Below are positions 29,194-37,851 of a DNA stretch of 64,000 nucleotides, piece after piece. The notes under the pieces were generated by a model, which was not told the origin of the DNA, did not search any database, and saw nothing but the letters and a program-made list of their open reading frames with translations. The DNA is from Roseiarcus sp963794155 (GTDB lineage: Bacteria; Pseudomonadota; Alphaproteobacteria; Rhizobiales; Beijerinckiaceae), in NCBI GenBank assembly GCA_963794155.1, contig CAWCCX010000008.1, positions 868,001 through 932,000 on the forward strand, written 5' to 3'. The stretch's first letter is position 1, and every line of letters begins with the position of its first letter. The position numbers were made by a program, and so were the translations under genes.

Positions 29194-29685
29194 CTACGGG
29201 TGGCCGGCTTGTGGGCGCATGAGGCCGCTAAGCCGATCCAAGGCGCCCTGAAGAATATACGCCGCGGCCATCTTGTCGACGACCTGCGCGCGCCGGGCGC
29301 GCGACACGTCATTTTCGATAAGCGACCGGGTGACGACGGCCGTCGAGAACCGCTCATCCCAGAGGACGACGGGCAGGTCTGTCCGCGAGGAAAGATTGCG
29401 CCCGAAAGCTCGCGTCGATTGTGCGCGCGGATTGTCGCGCCCGTCGAGATCGAGCGGCAGGCCGAGGACGATGCCGGCGATGTCGTGTTCGAAAAAGATC
29501 GCTGTCAGGGTTTCGGCGTTCTCGGCGAACGCGCCGCGCGGCAGGGTCCGAAGGGGCGAGGCTATGCGGCGCTCGATGTCGGAGATCGCAAGGCCGATGG
29601 TTTTTGAGCCAAGGTCGATGCCGATCAAGCGCGCCTTGGGAGGAAGGCTGAGGGCGAGATCTTCGATTGCGACCGGACGACGCAT
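29194..29685 (-). CDS. ruvX: RuvX/YqgF, putative pre-16S rRNA nuclease
   Basis: This 163-residue RNase H-like protein starts ARLIGIDLGSKTIGLAISD near residue 18 and contains IVLGLPLDLDG, VLWDERFSTA and a closing DKMAAAYILQGALDRL, all signature YqgF segments. Catalytic Asp in GIDLGSKT and DKMAA are present. I chose ATG 29685 because the family is about 150-165 residues; the frame is open further upstream. It is divergent from gatC, an arrangement common in alphaproteobacteria. Role: 5' maturation of 16S rRNA. Confidence 0.93.
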   Translation of the reverse strand: MRRPVAIEDLALSLPPKARLIGIDLGSKTIGLAISDIERRIASPLRTLPRGAFAENAETLTAIFFEHDIAGIVLGLPLDLDGRDNPRAQSTRAFGRNLSSRTDLPVVLWDERFSTAVVTRSLIENDVSRARRAQVVDKMAAAYILQGALDRLSGLMRPQAGHP

Positions 29686-29846
29686 TGGTGTGACCGGCCT
29701 ATCACCCGCCGAAGCGCAAGTCGATTGACGACGTCGCGGGCGGGCGGAGGCCAATGGTAAGCGCCTTTCGCATCGCTGTTTGCCAGCCAAATATCGGCGA
29801 TGTATAGGGGCGCGCCCCACGTTCCGGCGTGTTTTGGGAGCTTTGG

Positions 29847-30134
29847 ATGTCCGTCGATCTCAACACCGTCCGACGAATCGCGCACCTCGCGCGCATTGCT
29901 GTGAGCGAAGCTGAGATTCCTCATTTGCAAGGCGAGATCAATGCGATTCTCAAGTTTGTCGAGGCCCTCGATGAGGTCGACGTCGAAGGGGTCGAGCCGA
30001 TGACATCGGTCATTCCCATGCGCCTGCCGATGCGTGAGGACGTTGTCGCGGACGGCGATATTGCGCCCCTCGTGCTCGCCAACGCGCCGCTGACCGAGGA
30101 CGGCTTCTTTGTCGTTCCCAAAGTGATTGAGTGA
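29847..30134 (+). CDS. gatC: Asp-tRNA(Asn)/Glu-tRNA(Gln) amidotransferase subunit C
   Basis: Length 95 residues, full size for GatC: VDLNTVRRIAHLARIAV start, VEGVEPMTSV, and MREDVV plus DGFFVVPKVIE at the end. ATG 29847 is preceded by GGGAG. GatC stabilises the GatA-GatB complex that converts misacylated Glu-tRNA(Gln) and Asp-tRNA(Asn). First gene of a gatC-gatA-gatB operon, 37 nt before the preferred gatA start. Confidence 0.95.
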   Translation: MSVDLNTVRRIAHLARIAVSEAEIPHLQGEINAILKFVEALDEVDVEGVEPMTSVIPMRLPMREDVVADGDIAPLVLANAPLTEDGFFVVPKVIE

Positions 30135-30171
30135 CCTGCCGAGGCCGGACGCTCGTCGTCAAGGATCCAAT

Positions 30172-31695
30172 TTGACCGACCTGACCTCCCTAACGCTCGC
30201 CGAGGCGCGAGATCGTCTCAAGTCTCGGGCGATTTCCAGCGTCGAGATCACAAAGGCTCATCTCGAAGCGATCGAGCGCTCCGGGGCGCTCAACACGTTC
30301 GTCGCCGTCACCGCGGACAAAGCGCTACAAATGGCCGAGGCCAGCGACGCGCGTCTTGCTGCGAAAGAAGCGGCCCCGCTCGAGGGGTTGCCGATTGGCG
30401 TGAAGGACCTTTACGCGACGGAAGGGGTCCACACCCAAGCGTGCAGCCACATTCTCGAGGGCTTCAAGCCACGGTACGAATCGACCGTCACCGCGAATTT
30501 GTGGCGCGACGGCGCGGTGATGCTCGGCAAGCTCAATATGGACGAGTTCGCCATGGGCTCGTCGAACGAGACCTCCTATTACGGGCCTGTCGCGTCGCCC
30601 TGGCTGCCGCCCAACTGGAGCCGCGACAGAGGGCGCGCGGCAGCGCTGACTTCCGATAAGCGCGGCCTGCTGACGCCCGGCGGCTCGTCCGGCGGCTCTT
30701 CCTCCGCTGTCGCGGCGCGCCTCTGCCTTGCCGCCACGGCGAGCGACACCGGCGGCTCCATCCGCCAACCGGCGGCCTTCACGGGCATCGTCGGCGTCAA
30801 GCCGACCTACGGGCGGTGCTCGCGATACGGCATGGTCGCCTTCGCCTCGTCACTCGACCAGGCGGGACCGCTTGCGCGCACGGTGCGCGACACCGCGATC
30901 ATGCTGCGGTCGATGGCCGGCCCCGACCCAAAGGACTCCACCTGCTCGCCGACACCCGTTCCAGACTACGAAGCCGCGGTCGGACGCTCGGTCAAGGGCA
31001 TGAAGATCGGCGTGCCTAAAGAGTATCGGCTTGAAGGCATGAGCAGCGAGATTGAGCGCTTATGGGCCCGCGGCGCCGAATGGCTTCGCGCCGCGGGCGC
31101 AAGCGTGGTCGAGGTCAGCCTGCCGCATACGCCTTACGCGCTTCCCGCTTATTATATAGTAGCGCCAGCCGAAGCCTCGAGCAATCTCGCGCGCTACGAT
31201 GGCGTGCGCTACGGCCTGCGAGAGCCGGGCGCCGACATCACCGACCTTTACCAGCAGACCCGCGCCAAGGGTTTCGGGACAGAAGTGCGACGGCGCCTGA
31301 TGATTGGCACCTACGTGCTCTCCGCCGGCTATTACGACGCCTATTATGTAAGAGCGCAGAAAATCCGGACCCTCATCAAGCGCGACTTCGAGCGCGTGTT
31401 CGCCGATGGCGTCGACGCGATCCTGACCCCGGCCACGCCGTCCGCCGCGTTTGGCATCGGCGAGAAGGGCTCCGACAACCCCGTCGAAATGTACCTCAAC
31501 GACGTCTTCACCGTGACCGTCAACATGGCCGGTCTGCCGGGACTTGTCGCGCCCGCGGGCTTGTCGAGCGATGGCTTGCCGCTCGGATTGCAGCTGATCG
31601 GCCGCCCGTTCGACGAGGAGACGCTCTTCGCGCTCGGCGAGACGATCGAACAGTCGGCAGGCCGGATGACGCTTCCGGAGCCGTGGTGGACGTGA
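30172..31695 (+). CDS. gatA: Asp/Glu-tRNA amidotransferase subunit A (amidase)
   Basis: This 507-residue amidase-signature enzyme releases ammonia from glutamine. The catalytic Lys lies in GVKDLY, the cis-Ser/Ser pair in PGGSSGGSSSAVAA and DTGGSIRQPAAF. TTG 30172, with AAGGATCC upstream, fits the family start (LTSLTLAEARD); an ATG-like frame from 30127 would overlap gatC by 8 nt and add 15 non-conserved residues. An insertion of about 15 residues (YYGPVASPWLPPNWSRDRG then AALTSDKRG) before the serine loop is longer than usual. Second gene of the operon. Confidence 0.93.
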   Translation: MTDLTSLTLAEARDRLKSRAISSVEITKAHLEAIERSGALNTFVAVTADKALQMAEASDARLAAKEAAPLEGLPIGVKDLYATEGVHTQACSHILEGFKPRYESTVTANLWRDGAVMLGKLNMDEFAMGSSNETSYYGPVASPWLPPNWSRDRGRAAALTSDKRGLLTPGGSSGGSSSAVAARLCLAATASDTGGSIRQPAAFTGIVGVKPTYGRCSRYGMVAFASSLDQAGPLARTVRDTAIMLRSMAGPDPKDSTCSPTPVPDYEAAVGRSVKGMKIGVPKEYRLEGMSSEIERLWARGAEWLRAAGASVVEVSLPHTPYALPAYYIVAPAEASSNLARYDGVRYGLREPGADITDLYQQTRAKGFGTEVRRRLMIGTYVLSAGYYDAYYVRAQKIRTLIKRDFERVFADGVDAILTPATPSAAFGIGEKGSDNPVEMYLNDVFTVTVNMAGLPGLVAPAGLSSDGLPLGLQLIGRPFDEETLFALGETIEQSAGRMTLPEPWWT

Positions 31696-31747
31696 GGCGC
31701 GGGCGCTAAGATCCAGACGGGCTTCAGACGAGAGCAGAGCGAACTAC

Positions 31748-33235
31748 ATGGCGACGGACAGGGCGAGCGCGAAGCTCATCAAGGGCGCGACGGGAGACTG
31801 GGAGGTCATCGTCGGTCTCGAGGTCCACGCCCAGGTGACTTCGCGCTCCAAGCTGTTCTCCGCCGCTTCAACCGCGTTCGGCGGCGAGCCCAACTCGCAC
31901 GTTTCGCTCGTCGATGCGGCGATGCCCGGGATGCTGCCGGTGATCAACCGCGAATGTGTGGCTCAGGCGGTTCGCACCGGCCTGGGCCTCAAGGCCAAGA
32001 TCAATCGGCGTTCGACGTTCGACCGCAAGAACTATTTCTACCCCGACCTGCCCCAAGGCTATCAGATCTCGCAGTACAAGAGCCCGATCGTCGGGGAGGG
32101 GGAGATCCAGGTCGACCTCACGCCAGACCATTCCATCAAGGTCGGAATCGAGCGCCTGCATCTCGAGCAGGACGCAGGCAAGTCGTTGCACGACCAGTCG
32201 CCGACGATGAGCTTCGTCGATCTCAACCGTTCCGGCGTCGCTCTGATGGAGATCGTCTCCAAGCCCGACATGCGCTCGGCCGAGGAGGCCAAGGCCTATG
32301 TCAGCAAGTTGCGCACCCTCCTGCGCTACATCGGCTCCAGCGACGGCGACATGGAGAAGGGCAATCTGCGCGCCGACGTCAATGTCTCGGTGCGCCGTCC
32401 TGGGGAGGCGCTGGGCACGCGCTGCGAGATCAAGAACGTCAACTCCATTCGCTTCATCGGCCAGGCGATCGAGACGGAGGCGCGCCGGCAGATCGCCCTC
32501 GTCGAGGACGGTGGCGTAGTCGAGCAGGAAACGCGATTGTTCGATCCCGCGCGCGGGGAAACGCGCTCGTTGCGCTCCAAGGAAGAGGCGCACGACTATC
32601 GCTATTTCCCCGACCCCGACCTCCTGCCGCTCGAATTCGATGAGGCTTTCGTTGACGCGCTCGCCGCCGATCTGCCCGAACTGCCCGACGCGAAACGAGC
32701 ACGCTTCATCGACGACTATGGCCTCTCGGGCTACGACGCTTCGATCCTCGTCGCGGAACGGGAGACGGCTGATTTCTTCGAGGATGCAGTCAATCACGGC
32801 GGCGCCAAGCGCGACGCCAAGGCGGTCGCCAACTGGCTGATGGGCGATATTTCCGCGCAGGCCAACGCGCAGGGCGTCGCCGTGGCGGACGCAGGCTTGA
32901 GCGCGGCGTCGTTGGCGAGCCTCGTCGATCTCATCGGCGAGGGCGTCATCTCCGGCAAGATCGCCAAGGATCTGCTCGTCCGGCTGTTCGCGGATGACCG
33001 CGGCGCCGATCCGCGCGCGCTCGTCGAAGCTCACGGTCTGCGCCAGGTGACCGATGCGGGCGCAATCGACAGCGCCGTCGATGCCGTCATTGCGGCCAAT
33101 CCTGACAAGACGGAACAGGCCAAAACGAAGCCTGGCATGTTGGGCTGGTTTGTGGGTCAAGTGATGAAGTCGACGGGCGGCAAAGCCAACCCGCAAGCGG
33201 TGAGCGACGCGCTCAAAAAACGGCTCGGGCTCTGA
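31748..33235 (+). CDS. gatB: Asp/Glu-tRNA amidotransferase subunit B
   Basis: Length 495 residues. Typical GatB N-terminus (WEVIVGLEVHAQ, SKLFSAAS), the kinase-like core (FDRKNYFYPDLPQGYQISQ, HLEQDAGKS, NRSGVALMEIVSKPD), and the C-terminal tRNA-binding YqeY-like domain ending GMLGWFVGQVMKSTGGKANP. ATG 31748, 52 nt after gatA. Intact; it phosphorylates the misacylated aminoacyl group before amidation. Confidence 0.95.
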   Translation: MATDRASAKLIKGATGDWEVIVGLEVHAQVTSRSKLFSAASTAFGGEPNSHVSLVDAAMPGMLPVINRECVAQAVRTGLGLKAKINRRSTFDRKNYFYPDLPQGYQISQYKSPIVGEGEIQVDLTPDHSIKVGIERLHLEQDAGKSLHDQSPTMSFVDLNRSGVALMEIVSKPDMRSAEEAKAYVSKLRTLLRYIGSSDGDMEKGNLRADVNVSVRRPGEALGTRCEIKNVNSIRFIGQAIETEARRQIALVEDGGVVEQETRLFDPARGETRSLRSKEEAHDYRYFPDPDLLPLEFDEAFVDALAADLPELPDAKRARFIDDYGLSGYDASILVAERETADFFEDAVNHGGAKRDAKAVANWLMGDISAQANAQGVAVADAGLSAASLASLVDLIGEGVISGKIAKDLLVRLFADDRGADPRALVEAHGLRQVTDAGAIDSAVDAVIAANPDKTEQAKTKPGMLGWFVGQVMKSTGGKANPQAVSDALKKRLGL

Positions 33236-33791
33236 CGCTCCAACCGAATCACGCGCAGCGAATCGCATGATTCTCGGCACGACTCGCGCGAAGAAGTCGG
33301 CGATCGCAACGGTCAGCGACAAAAATCCCATGCTATCCACCAAGAAAAATTCGATTGCGATGCGCATACGCGCCGTTTCGATTTGATACGCTCGTCGCGA
33401 CGAATGCTCTGGGTTCTCGCGCTGCCGTACGCGCGTTAGGCTGGCTCTGCGAGTGCGATGCATTGCATCTATACGAGCAAGCGAGAGTTTTGGAGACAGG
33501 CGCGATATATGGGAAAATCAGGAATCAAGCGAACCTACGTCAGCTGATGCGCAGAGGCCTTGCGCGCGAAAGACGCGCGCCGTTGCAACAGAGTGAACGG
33601 CGTGCACGACCGCTCTTGTCGATGAATGTCAGAGGCCTGAGTGCGCGCGATAATTCGATAGTCACGACGCTCAGCGCTTGTCGCAAGCGTGTGCAACGCT
33701 TGCGTGAAATCAAAACGAATGTACTTTCGCTCGCGCATCTGCATGGCGCAAAGTTTGTGCTGAGAGCAGATGGTTGAGAGGGACGTGATAA
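33236..33791. other. Long intergenic region upstream of the histone-like gene
   Basis: No gene is convincing: the 140-residue open frame from 33355 has no recognisable feature and starts and ends within non-conserved DNA. The last about 80 bp, with GAGAGGGACG before ATG 33792, should hold the promoter and ribosome-binding site of the histone-like gene. Several short palindromic GCGCGC runs are visible. Confidence 0.5.
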
Positions 33792-34079
33792 ATGCCGAAA
33801 GCTGCTACCAAGAAAACGGCGAAGAAGTCCGCCGCCAAGAAGCCCGCGAAGAAGTCCGCCCGTAAGGTCGTCGCCAAGAAGGCCACGCGCAAAGGGGCGG
33901 TGAAGAAAGCCTCCGCGAAGAAGTCCGCCCGCAAGGTCGTCGCCAAGAAGGCCACGCGCAAAGGGGCGGTGAAGAAAGCCTCCGCGAAGAAGTCGGCGGC
34001 TAAGCGCGCGCCAGCAAAGCGCAAGAAAGCGATGCCAATGCCGACCTCAGGATCGTCGGACACGTCGCCCGCCGCCTAA
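33792..34079 (+). CDS. Histone H1-like lysine-rich DNA-binding protein
   Basis: This 95-residue protein consists largely of Lys, Ala, Arg and Ser in AKK/ARK repeats, with no globular domain, similar to bacterial histone H1-like (HC1/AlgP-type) nucleoid proteins. A 23-residue unit (KKSARKVVAKKATRKG, then AVKKASA) is repeated twice in tandem; the tail ends in a short Ser/Asp segment. ATG 33792 follows GAGAGGG. The expected role is non-specific DNA compaction. A strong hairpin follows 25 bp after the stop. Length in this class varies with repeat number. Confidence 0.85.
   Translation: MPKAATKKTAKKSAAKKPAKKSARKVVAKKATRKGAVKKASAKKSARKVVAKKATRKGAVKKASAKKSAAKRAPAKRKKAMPMPTSGSSDTSPAA
33846..33983 (+). 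repeat. 69-bp tandem duplication within the histone-like gene
   Basis: Two copies (33846-33914 and 33915-33983) differ at only one or two positions (for example CGTAAGG versus CGCAAGG). The unit is a multiple of three, so the frame is kept. Such repeats expand and contract easily by slippage. Confidence 0.85.
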
Positions 34080-34103
34080 TCGGCTTGCGCGTTCCGACGT
34101 ATC

Positions 34104-34150
34104 GGCTGATCAGGCGCGGTTGCCGGCGGTTCGGCCTCGCCTGATCAGCC
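34104..34150 (+). terminator. Strong hairpin downstream of the histone-like gene
   Basis: GGCTGATCAGGCG (34104-34116) pairs perfectly with CGCCTGATCAGCC (34138-34150), giving a 13-bp stem with a 21-nt loop. No U-tract of note follows (TGTTCGTATTT), so it is either an imperfect terminator or an mRNA 3' stabiliser. Confidence 0.55.
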
Positions 34151-34579
34151 TGTTCGTATTTCGCGTTTGAAATGGGCGCGCGTATTTGGGTCCACGATCG
34201 GTGGTTGGCATGACCGCGCACAGGGGCATGGCGCGGCGGCCGCCGCCATCTGATCTCGACCAGGGCCCCCCGCGCCGCCGGCTCTGCGCCGGCCCCCCTT
34301 GAATGTGAGGGGTGTGGGTGCCGGTACCCCCAACCTCGATCGCCACGCGCTTGCAATGGGGGGATGCCTCGGGCATATGTCCCCCGCGCATTGCGCCGGG
34401 AGATGTGGCCGAGAGGCTGAAGGCGGCGGTTTGCTAATGCGCTCACGGCCATATTGATCTGTTACGGATTGTATCGATTTATCTAGGTTTTTCGGGCTTC
34501 AGCGAGCGAATCGCCGGGCTTCCATATCGACCTATATTGACTTGTATTGAGTTGTCCGGTGCCAAAAATGGTTCCAATT
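34151..34579. other. Intergenic region with a tRNA half-gene
   Basis: Apart from the tRNA-Ser fragment at 34399-34437 I see only C-rich low-complexity stretches (34260-34340) and, after 34450, AT-richer DNA of the kind found beside integrase genes. No supported gene. Confidence 0.5.
34399..34437 (+). pseudogene. tRNA-Ser(GCU), 5' half only
   Basis: Acceptor 5' strand GGAGATG, then TG, D-arm GCC...GGC with GAGAGGCTGAA, base 26 G, anticodon stem GCGGT and a complete 7-nt anticodon loop TTGCTAA (anticodon GCT). After the loop the expected ACCGC stem, variable arm, T-arm and acceptor 3' strand are absent. The break is exactly at the 3' edge of the anticodon loop, a known crossover site for tyrosine integrases, so this is probably a displaced attachment-site fragment. 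Confidence 0.6.
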
Positions 34580-34804
34580 TTAGCTGCGCGGTCCTCGAGG
34601 ACTCACACGTCCTAGCCTGAGGTCTGGCGGCGCCGACCAGAAATTCGCGATGACGGCGCGCGCTGCCCGGTGCGCGGAACCGGGGCCGATCGCCGCGGCG
34701 TTCTCCAGCTCATGCGCGACCGCCTGCATGAACTCAGGCCGGCGGGCGTCGGCTATAGGAGCAGCGAGGTCGCTGATCGTCTGCAACGCATCGAGGGGAA
34801 GCAT
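34580..34804 (-). CDS. Small conserved hypothetical protein (74 residues)
   Basis: It reads LPLDALQTISDLAAPIADARR, PEFMQAVAHELEN, GPGSAHRAARAVIANFW, a pattern found in short alphaproteobacterial proteins near mobile elements. The start at ATG 34804 fits the conserved part; the frame continues upstream to 34876. It lies 30 bp downstream of the pRiA4b-type gene on the same strand. Confidence 0.5.
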   Translation of the reverse strand: MLPLDALQTISDLAAPIADARRPEFMQAVAHELENAAAIGPGSAHRAARAVIANFWSAPPDLRLGRVSPRGPRS

Positions 34805-34833
34805 CAGCGTATCCCTCCGGCGGCGGCCGCAGT

Positions 34834-35430
34834 TCATTGGGATGGCGGCGTCTTTGCGCGGGGCCTTCGGGACCAACGTTTGGCGAGGGCAGCGACCTCA
34901 GCTTCACGCGCTGCGACATTGAAAGCTTTGGGATCAAACTCCTCGCCGAGCCACTCGATGATTTCATCGTGGCGCTCGTGGTTCGGATCGGCGAGCGGTT
35001 CCAGCATCTCGGCGTAACCCCCAGGTCCTCCAACGTCTTCGGGCGGACAGCGGCCGGACGCCTCGACAAGGCGCGGATACGCGACGCCGGGATCGGCGTC
35101 GGTCAACCGCTCGACCTTGATCGTGTGCTCCCAGCAGTCGCCGAAGTCGTAGGTGTATCGCAATGTCTTCGCCCCCGCGTCTTCGATAATGTCGATGAGC
35201 TTGACCTTGCGCGCGTCGAGCGGCCCGTCGGGCCAGTCAGGACTGGGAATGCCCCAGCCTGTGTCTCCGGCGCGGATTTCAAAGAGGTGGCTATTGGTCC
35301 AGCCAAGCGCGGCTTGCAGCGTGAGATGCAGCCGGTCGAGCTTGATGTCGGCGGGAACTTCGATGCGGCGCAAAACCTTGGGCTCAACGTCGTCGAGCGT
35401 GACTTTGAGGCGGAGAACGGCGGTGGTCAT
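34834..35430 (-). CDS. Plasmid pRiA4b ORF-3 family protein (IS passenger)
   Basis: This 198-residue protein shows the family hallmarks: LKVTLDDVEPKVLRRIEVPADI, LHLTLQAALGWTNSHLFEI, YTYDFGDCWEHTIKVE, and GRCPPEDVGGPGGYAE. Function is unknown; members were once called TnpR of IS1096 but lack recombinase motifs. ATG 35430 overlaps the tnpC stop as ATGA, so its translation is coupled to the transposase. That makes it a genuine passenger of the IS66 element rather than a flanking gene. Confidence 0.88.
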   Translation of the reverse strand: MTTAVLRLKVTLDDVEPKVLRRIEVPADIKLDRLHLTLQAALGWTNSHLFEIRAGDTGWGIPSPDWPDGPLDARKVKLIDIIEDAGAKTLRYTYDFGDCWEHTIKVERLTDADPGVAYPRLVEASGRCPPEDVGGPGGYAEMLEPLADPNHERHDEIIEWLGEEFDPKAFNVAAREAEVAALAKRWSRRPRAKTPPSQ

Positions 35431-37034
35431 GCCGCCAGCTTAACCCGCTCCCGCTCGGCCGCCCAGGTCCAGGGCAGGAGTTCATCGAGGCGATGCACAG
35501 GATGCGCGGCGATGCGCGCGAGAACGTCGGTGAGCCAAGCTTGAGGGTCGACGCCGTTCATCTTGCAGGTGACGATGAGACTATACATGGCCGCGGCGCG
35601 TTGCCCTCCGCGATCGGAGCCGCAGAACAACCACGATTTTCTTCCAAGGGCTACACCGCGCAACGACCTTTCGGCGGCATTATTCGACAGACAAACTCTC
35701 CCGTCGTCGAGGAACAGCGTGAACGCCGGCCAGCGCTTGAGCATGTAGTTGATCGCTTTGACCAAGTCGTGCCCGCGCGCGAGGCGCGCGAGTTGGGCGC
35801 TCATGAAGGCATGAAGGTCGCCGACCAGGGGCCGGCTCGCGGATTGTCGCACTGCCACGCGCTCCTCAGCGCTCTTGCCGTTGATCGCGCGCTCGATCTC
35901 GAACAGCCCGTCGATGCGCCGCACGACCTCGATGGCGATCGGCGAGAGCGGGATTTCCTTTTTGCCGGACGCCTTGCGCCGCGCATTCTCCTCGATGTCG
36001 GCCATGGCGTAAAACGGACGCCGCGCATGAACCCAGCATGCCGCTTCCCGGATCGGGCCGGGCCTCCGGTCCGCCAAATACAGCTTGTTGTAGCCGTCAT
36101 AGGCGTCGGCTTGCAGGATGCCCACATATCCAGCCAGATGCGCCTGCGGATGCTCGCCCCGACGATCACGTGAGTAGTAGAAGATCGCCGCCGGCGGCAC
36201 GACACCACCGAACGACTTGTCGTCGCGAACGTAGGTCCACAGCCGCCCGGTGTCAGACTTGCCTTGCGCCAATACCGGCATGGTCGTGTCGTCGCCGTGC
36301 AGCCGCTCGGCGGCCAGGACATGGGCTTCGACAAGACGCCGGAGCGGATCGAGCGCCGAGCAGACCGACCCCACCGCGTCGGCCATGGTCGACAGCGCGA
36401 TCGGCACGCCTTCCAAGGCATAGCGGTCGGCCTGACAATTCAAAGGTTGATGCTGGCCAAACTTCTCGAACACTATCATCGCCAACAGGCTCGGCCCCGC
36501 CCAGGCGCGCGGTACCGGATGGAAGGGCGCCGGCGCCTGGCTGATCTTCTCGCAGTCTCGACAGGTGAACTTCTCCCGAACCGTCTCGATCACTTTCCAT
36601 CGACGCGGCTGCGTTTCCAGCGTCCGCGTCACGTCCTCGCTAAGTTTGCGAAGTCGACGGCCGCCGCAGCATTCGCACGCCATGGGCGGATCGATCACCA
36701 CGCGCTCACGGGGGAGATGGTCAGGGAAGGTGTTGCGCTCGGCGCGCTTGCGCGTGAAGCCGGCGACCGTGGTCGTCTTGGCGACCGCCTTCTCCGCCGC
36801 CAGCTCGTCTTCCGTCGCGCTGGCTTCCAACTCTTCAAACGCGAGCGACAATTGATCGATCAACCGCGCCGATCGTTCCGATCGCTGCCCGTAAATCAGG
36901 CGTTCCAGCTTAGCGATCCGCAGCTTTTGCTGAGCGATCAGCGCCCTGTCTTCCGAAGCCTTCGCCCGCGCGACGAGCAACGCCGTTTTCAGGGCGGCGA
37001 TGTCGTCAGGAAGGGCCTCGGGATCGGCGTCCAT
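35427..37034 (-). CDS. tnpC: IS66 transposase TnpC
   Basis: This 535-residue DDE transposase has an N-terminal leucine-zipper-like coil (LIAQQKLRIAKLERLIYG), a zinc-finger region (CECCGGRR, TCRDCEKIS), then the catalytic domain (LHGDDTTMPV, VGILQADAYDGYNKLY, and AAERSLRGVALGRKSWLF). Full length with no frameshift. ATG 37034 lies 73 bp after the tnpB stop. Required with TnpB for IS66 transposition. Confidence 0.93.
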   Translation of the reverse strand: MDADPEALPDDIAALKTALLVARAKASEDRALIAQQKLRIAKLERLIYGQRSERSARLIDQLSLAFEELEASATEDELAAEKAVAKTTTVAGFTRKRAERNTFPDHLPRERVVIDPPMACECCGGRRLRKLSEDVTRTLETQPRRWKVIETVREKFTCRDCEKISQAPAPFHPVPRAWAGPSLLAMIVFEKFGQHQPLNCQADRYALEGVPIALSTMADAVGSVCSALDPLRRLVEAHVLAAERLHGDDTTMPVLAQGKSDTGRLWTYVRDDKSFGGVVPPAAIFYYSRDRRGEHPQAHLAGYVGILQADAYDGYNKLYLADRRPGPIREAACWVHARRPFYAMADIEENARRKASGKKEIPLSPIAIEVVRRIDGLFEIERAINGKSAEERVAVRQSASRPLVGDLHAFMSAQLARLARGHDLVKAINYMLKRWPAFTLFLDDGRVCLSNNAAERSLRGVALGRKSWLFCGSDRGGQRAAAMYSLIVTCKMNGVDPQAWLTDVLARIAAHPVHRLDELLPWTWAAERERVKLAA

Positions 37035-37106
37035 GCGTCGAAGTGAATCACAATTTCTGCTATTCGTGGCGCCCTAAAATACGCGTGACCCCTTGTTTTT
37101 GTTCGC

Positions 37107-37454
37107 TCAGCCCGCGCTTTCCGGTCGCCACGTCAGTCGCGGATTTCGCCAGTCGATCCCTTCCAACATATAGGCCATTTGCGCCGCCGAGATCGAAACG
37201 ACGCCGTCCGACGCCGAGGGCCAGATAAACTTTCCCCGGTCCAGTCGCTTGGCGTAAAGAGATAGCCCCAAGCCGTCATGCCAGAGGATTTTCGCCAAGT
37301 CGCCCCGCCGACCTCGAAAAACATAGAGGTCGCCCGCGTGCGGATCGCGCCTCAGTTGCTCTTGGACTTGAAGCGCCAACCCCTGCATGCCGCGCCGCAT
37401 GTCCGTGTGGCCCGTCGCGATCCAAACGCGCGCGCCGCTGGGAAGCGGGATCAA
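37107..37454 (-). CDS. tnpB: IS66 accessory protein TnpB (Orf2)
   Basis: The 115-residue product reads IPLPSGARVWIATGHTDMRRGM, GDLYVFRGRRGDLAKILWHD, LYAKRLDRGKFIWP, the typical IS66 Orf2. I place the start at TTG 37454, which overlaps the tnpA stop (CTTGA), a usual coupled arrangement; the open frame itself goes further upstream. Intact. Confidence 0.9.
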   Translation of the reverse strand: MIPLPSGARVWIATGHTDMRRGMQGLALQVQEQLRRDPHAGDLYVFRGRRGDLAKILWHDGLGLSLYAKRLDRGKFIWPSASDGVVSISAAQMAYMLEGIDWRNPRLTWRPESAG

Positions 37455-37804
37455 GATCGCAGCGCTTTCAATGCCGACGCGATCAATGCGGGGGATGCGT
37501 TCGCGCCGATCCGAACCCGCGCGTCCTTCATCTCCACCAAGATCACGCCGAGTTCGGCGTCGCTCGTCTGAACCGCCACCGGCGCAGCGTCCTCGACGAT
37601 CACCTTGGCGAAGCCTGGCGTGTTCCTCGCCCGTCGCGCTTGACGTCGCCATCTGTAGACGAGGCTCGTGCAAACATCCGCGCGCCGCGCGACCTCGGCC
37701 ACAACGGCGCCCGGCTCTTCAATTGCCGCCAAAATCCGAAAGCGATCTTCGTCGCTCCAACGACGATGCCGTTCGCCGCCCGTGATCAATGTCATTCGAC
37801 CCAT
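37451..37804 (-). CDS. tnpA: IS66 accessory protein TnpA (Orf1)
   Basis: A 117-residue protein with a helix-turn-helix of the transposase_8 type (RRWSDEDRFRILAAIEEPGAV, VAEVARRADVCTSLVYRWRRQ) and a C-terminal part ending VRIGANASPALIASALKAL. ATG 37804 or the internal Met at residue 4 may start it. First gene of the IS66 operon. A 15-bp inverted repeat lies directly upstream. Confidence 0.88.
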   Translation of the reverse strand: MGRMTLITGGERHRRWSDEDRFRILAAIEEPGAVVAEVARRADVCTSLVYRWRRQARRARNTPGFAKVIVEDAAPVAVQTSDAELGVILVEMKDARVRIGANASPALIASALKALRS

Positions 37805-37851
37805 GCTGTGCAGCTAACCTCGCTCATAAGGACGACTTAGCTGCGCAGCAT
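37803..37851. promoter_or_regulatory. Inverted repeat at the IS66 operon start
   Basis: ATGCTGTGCAGCTAA (37803-37817) and TTAGCTGCGCAGCAT (37837-37851) are complementary at 14 of 15 positions with a 19-nt spacer. It covers the tnpA start, so it could protect against outside read-through expression or be part of the IS end. Confidence 0.45.

Noticed and set aside
31868..33463. 531-residue open frame opposite gatB
   Set aside because: A shadow of gatB, whose motifs are unmistakable on the plus strand.
33355..33777. 140-residue protein upstream of the histone-like gene
   Set aside because: No family features, no ribosome-binding site, and composition typical of non-coding GC-rich DNA.
33710..34063. 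Minus-strand ORF rich in Ala/Phe repeats opposite the histone-like gene
   Set aside because: It is the complement of the lysine-rich repeats and has no independent support.
27272..34437. An island between the tyrosine integrase and the tRNA-Ser fragment
   Set aside because: The DNA between them holds ruvX and gatCAB, which are core genes, so the two marks do not bound one element.
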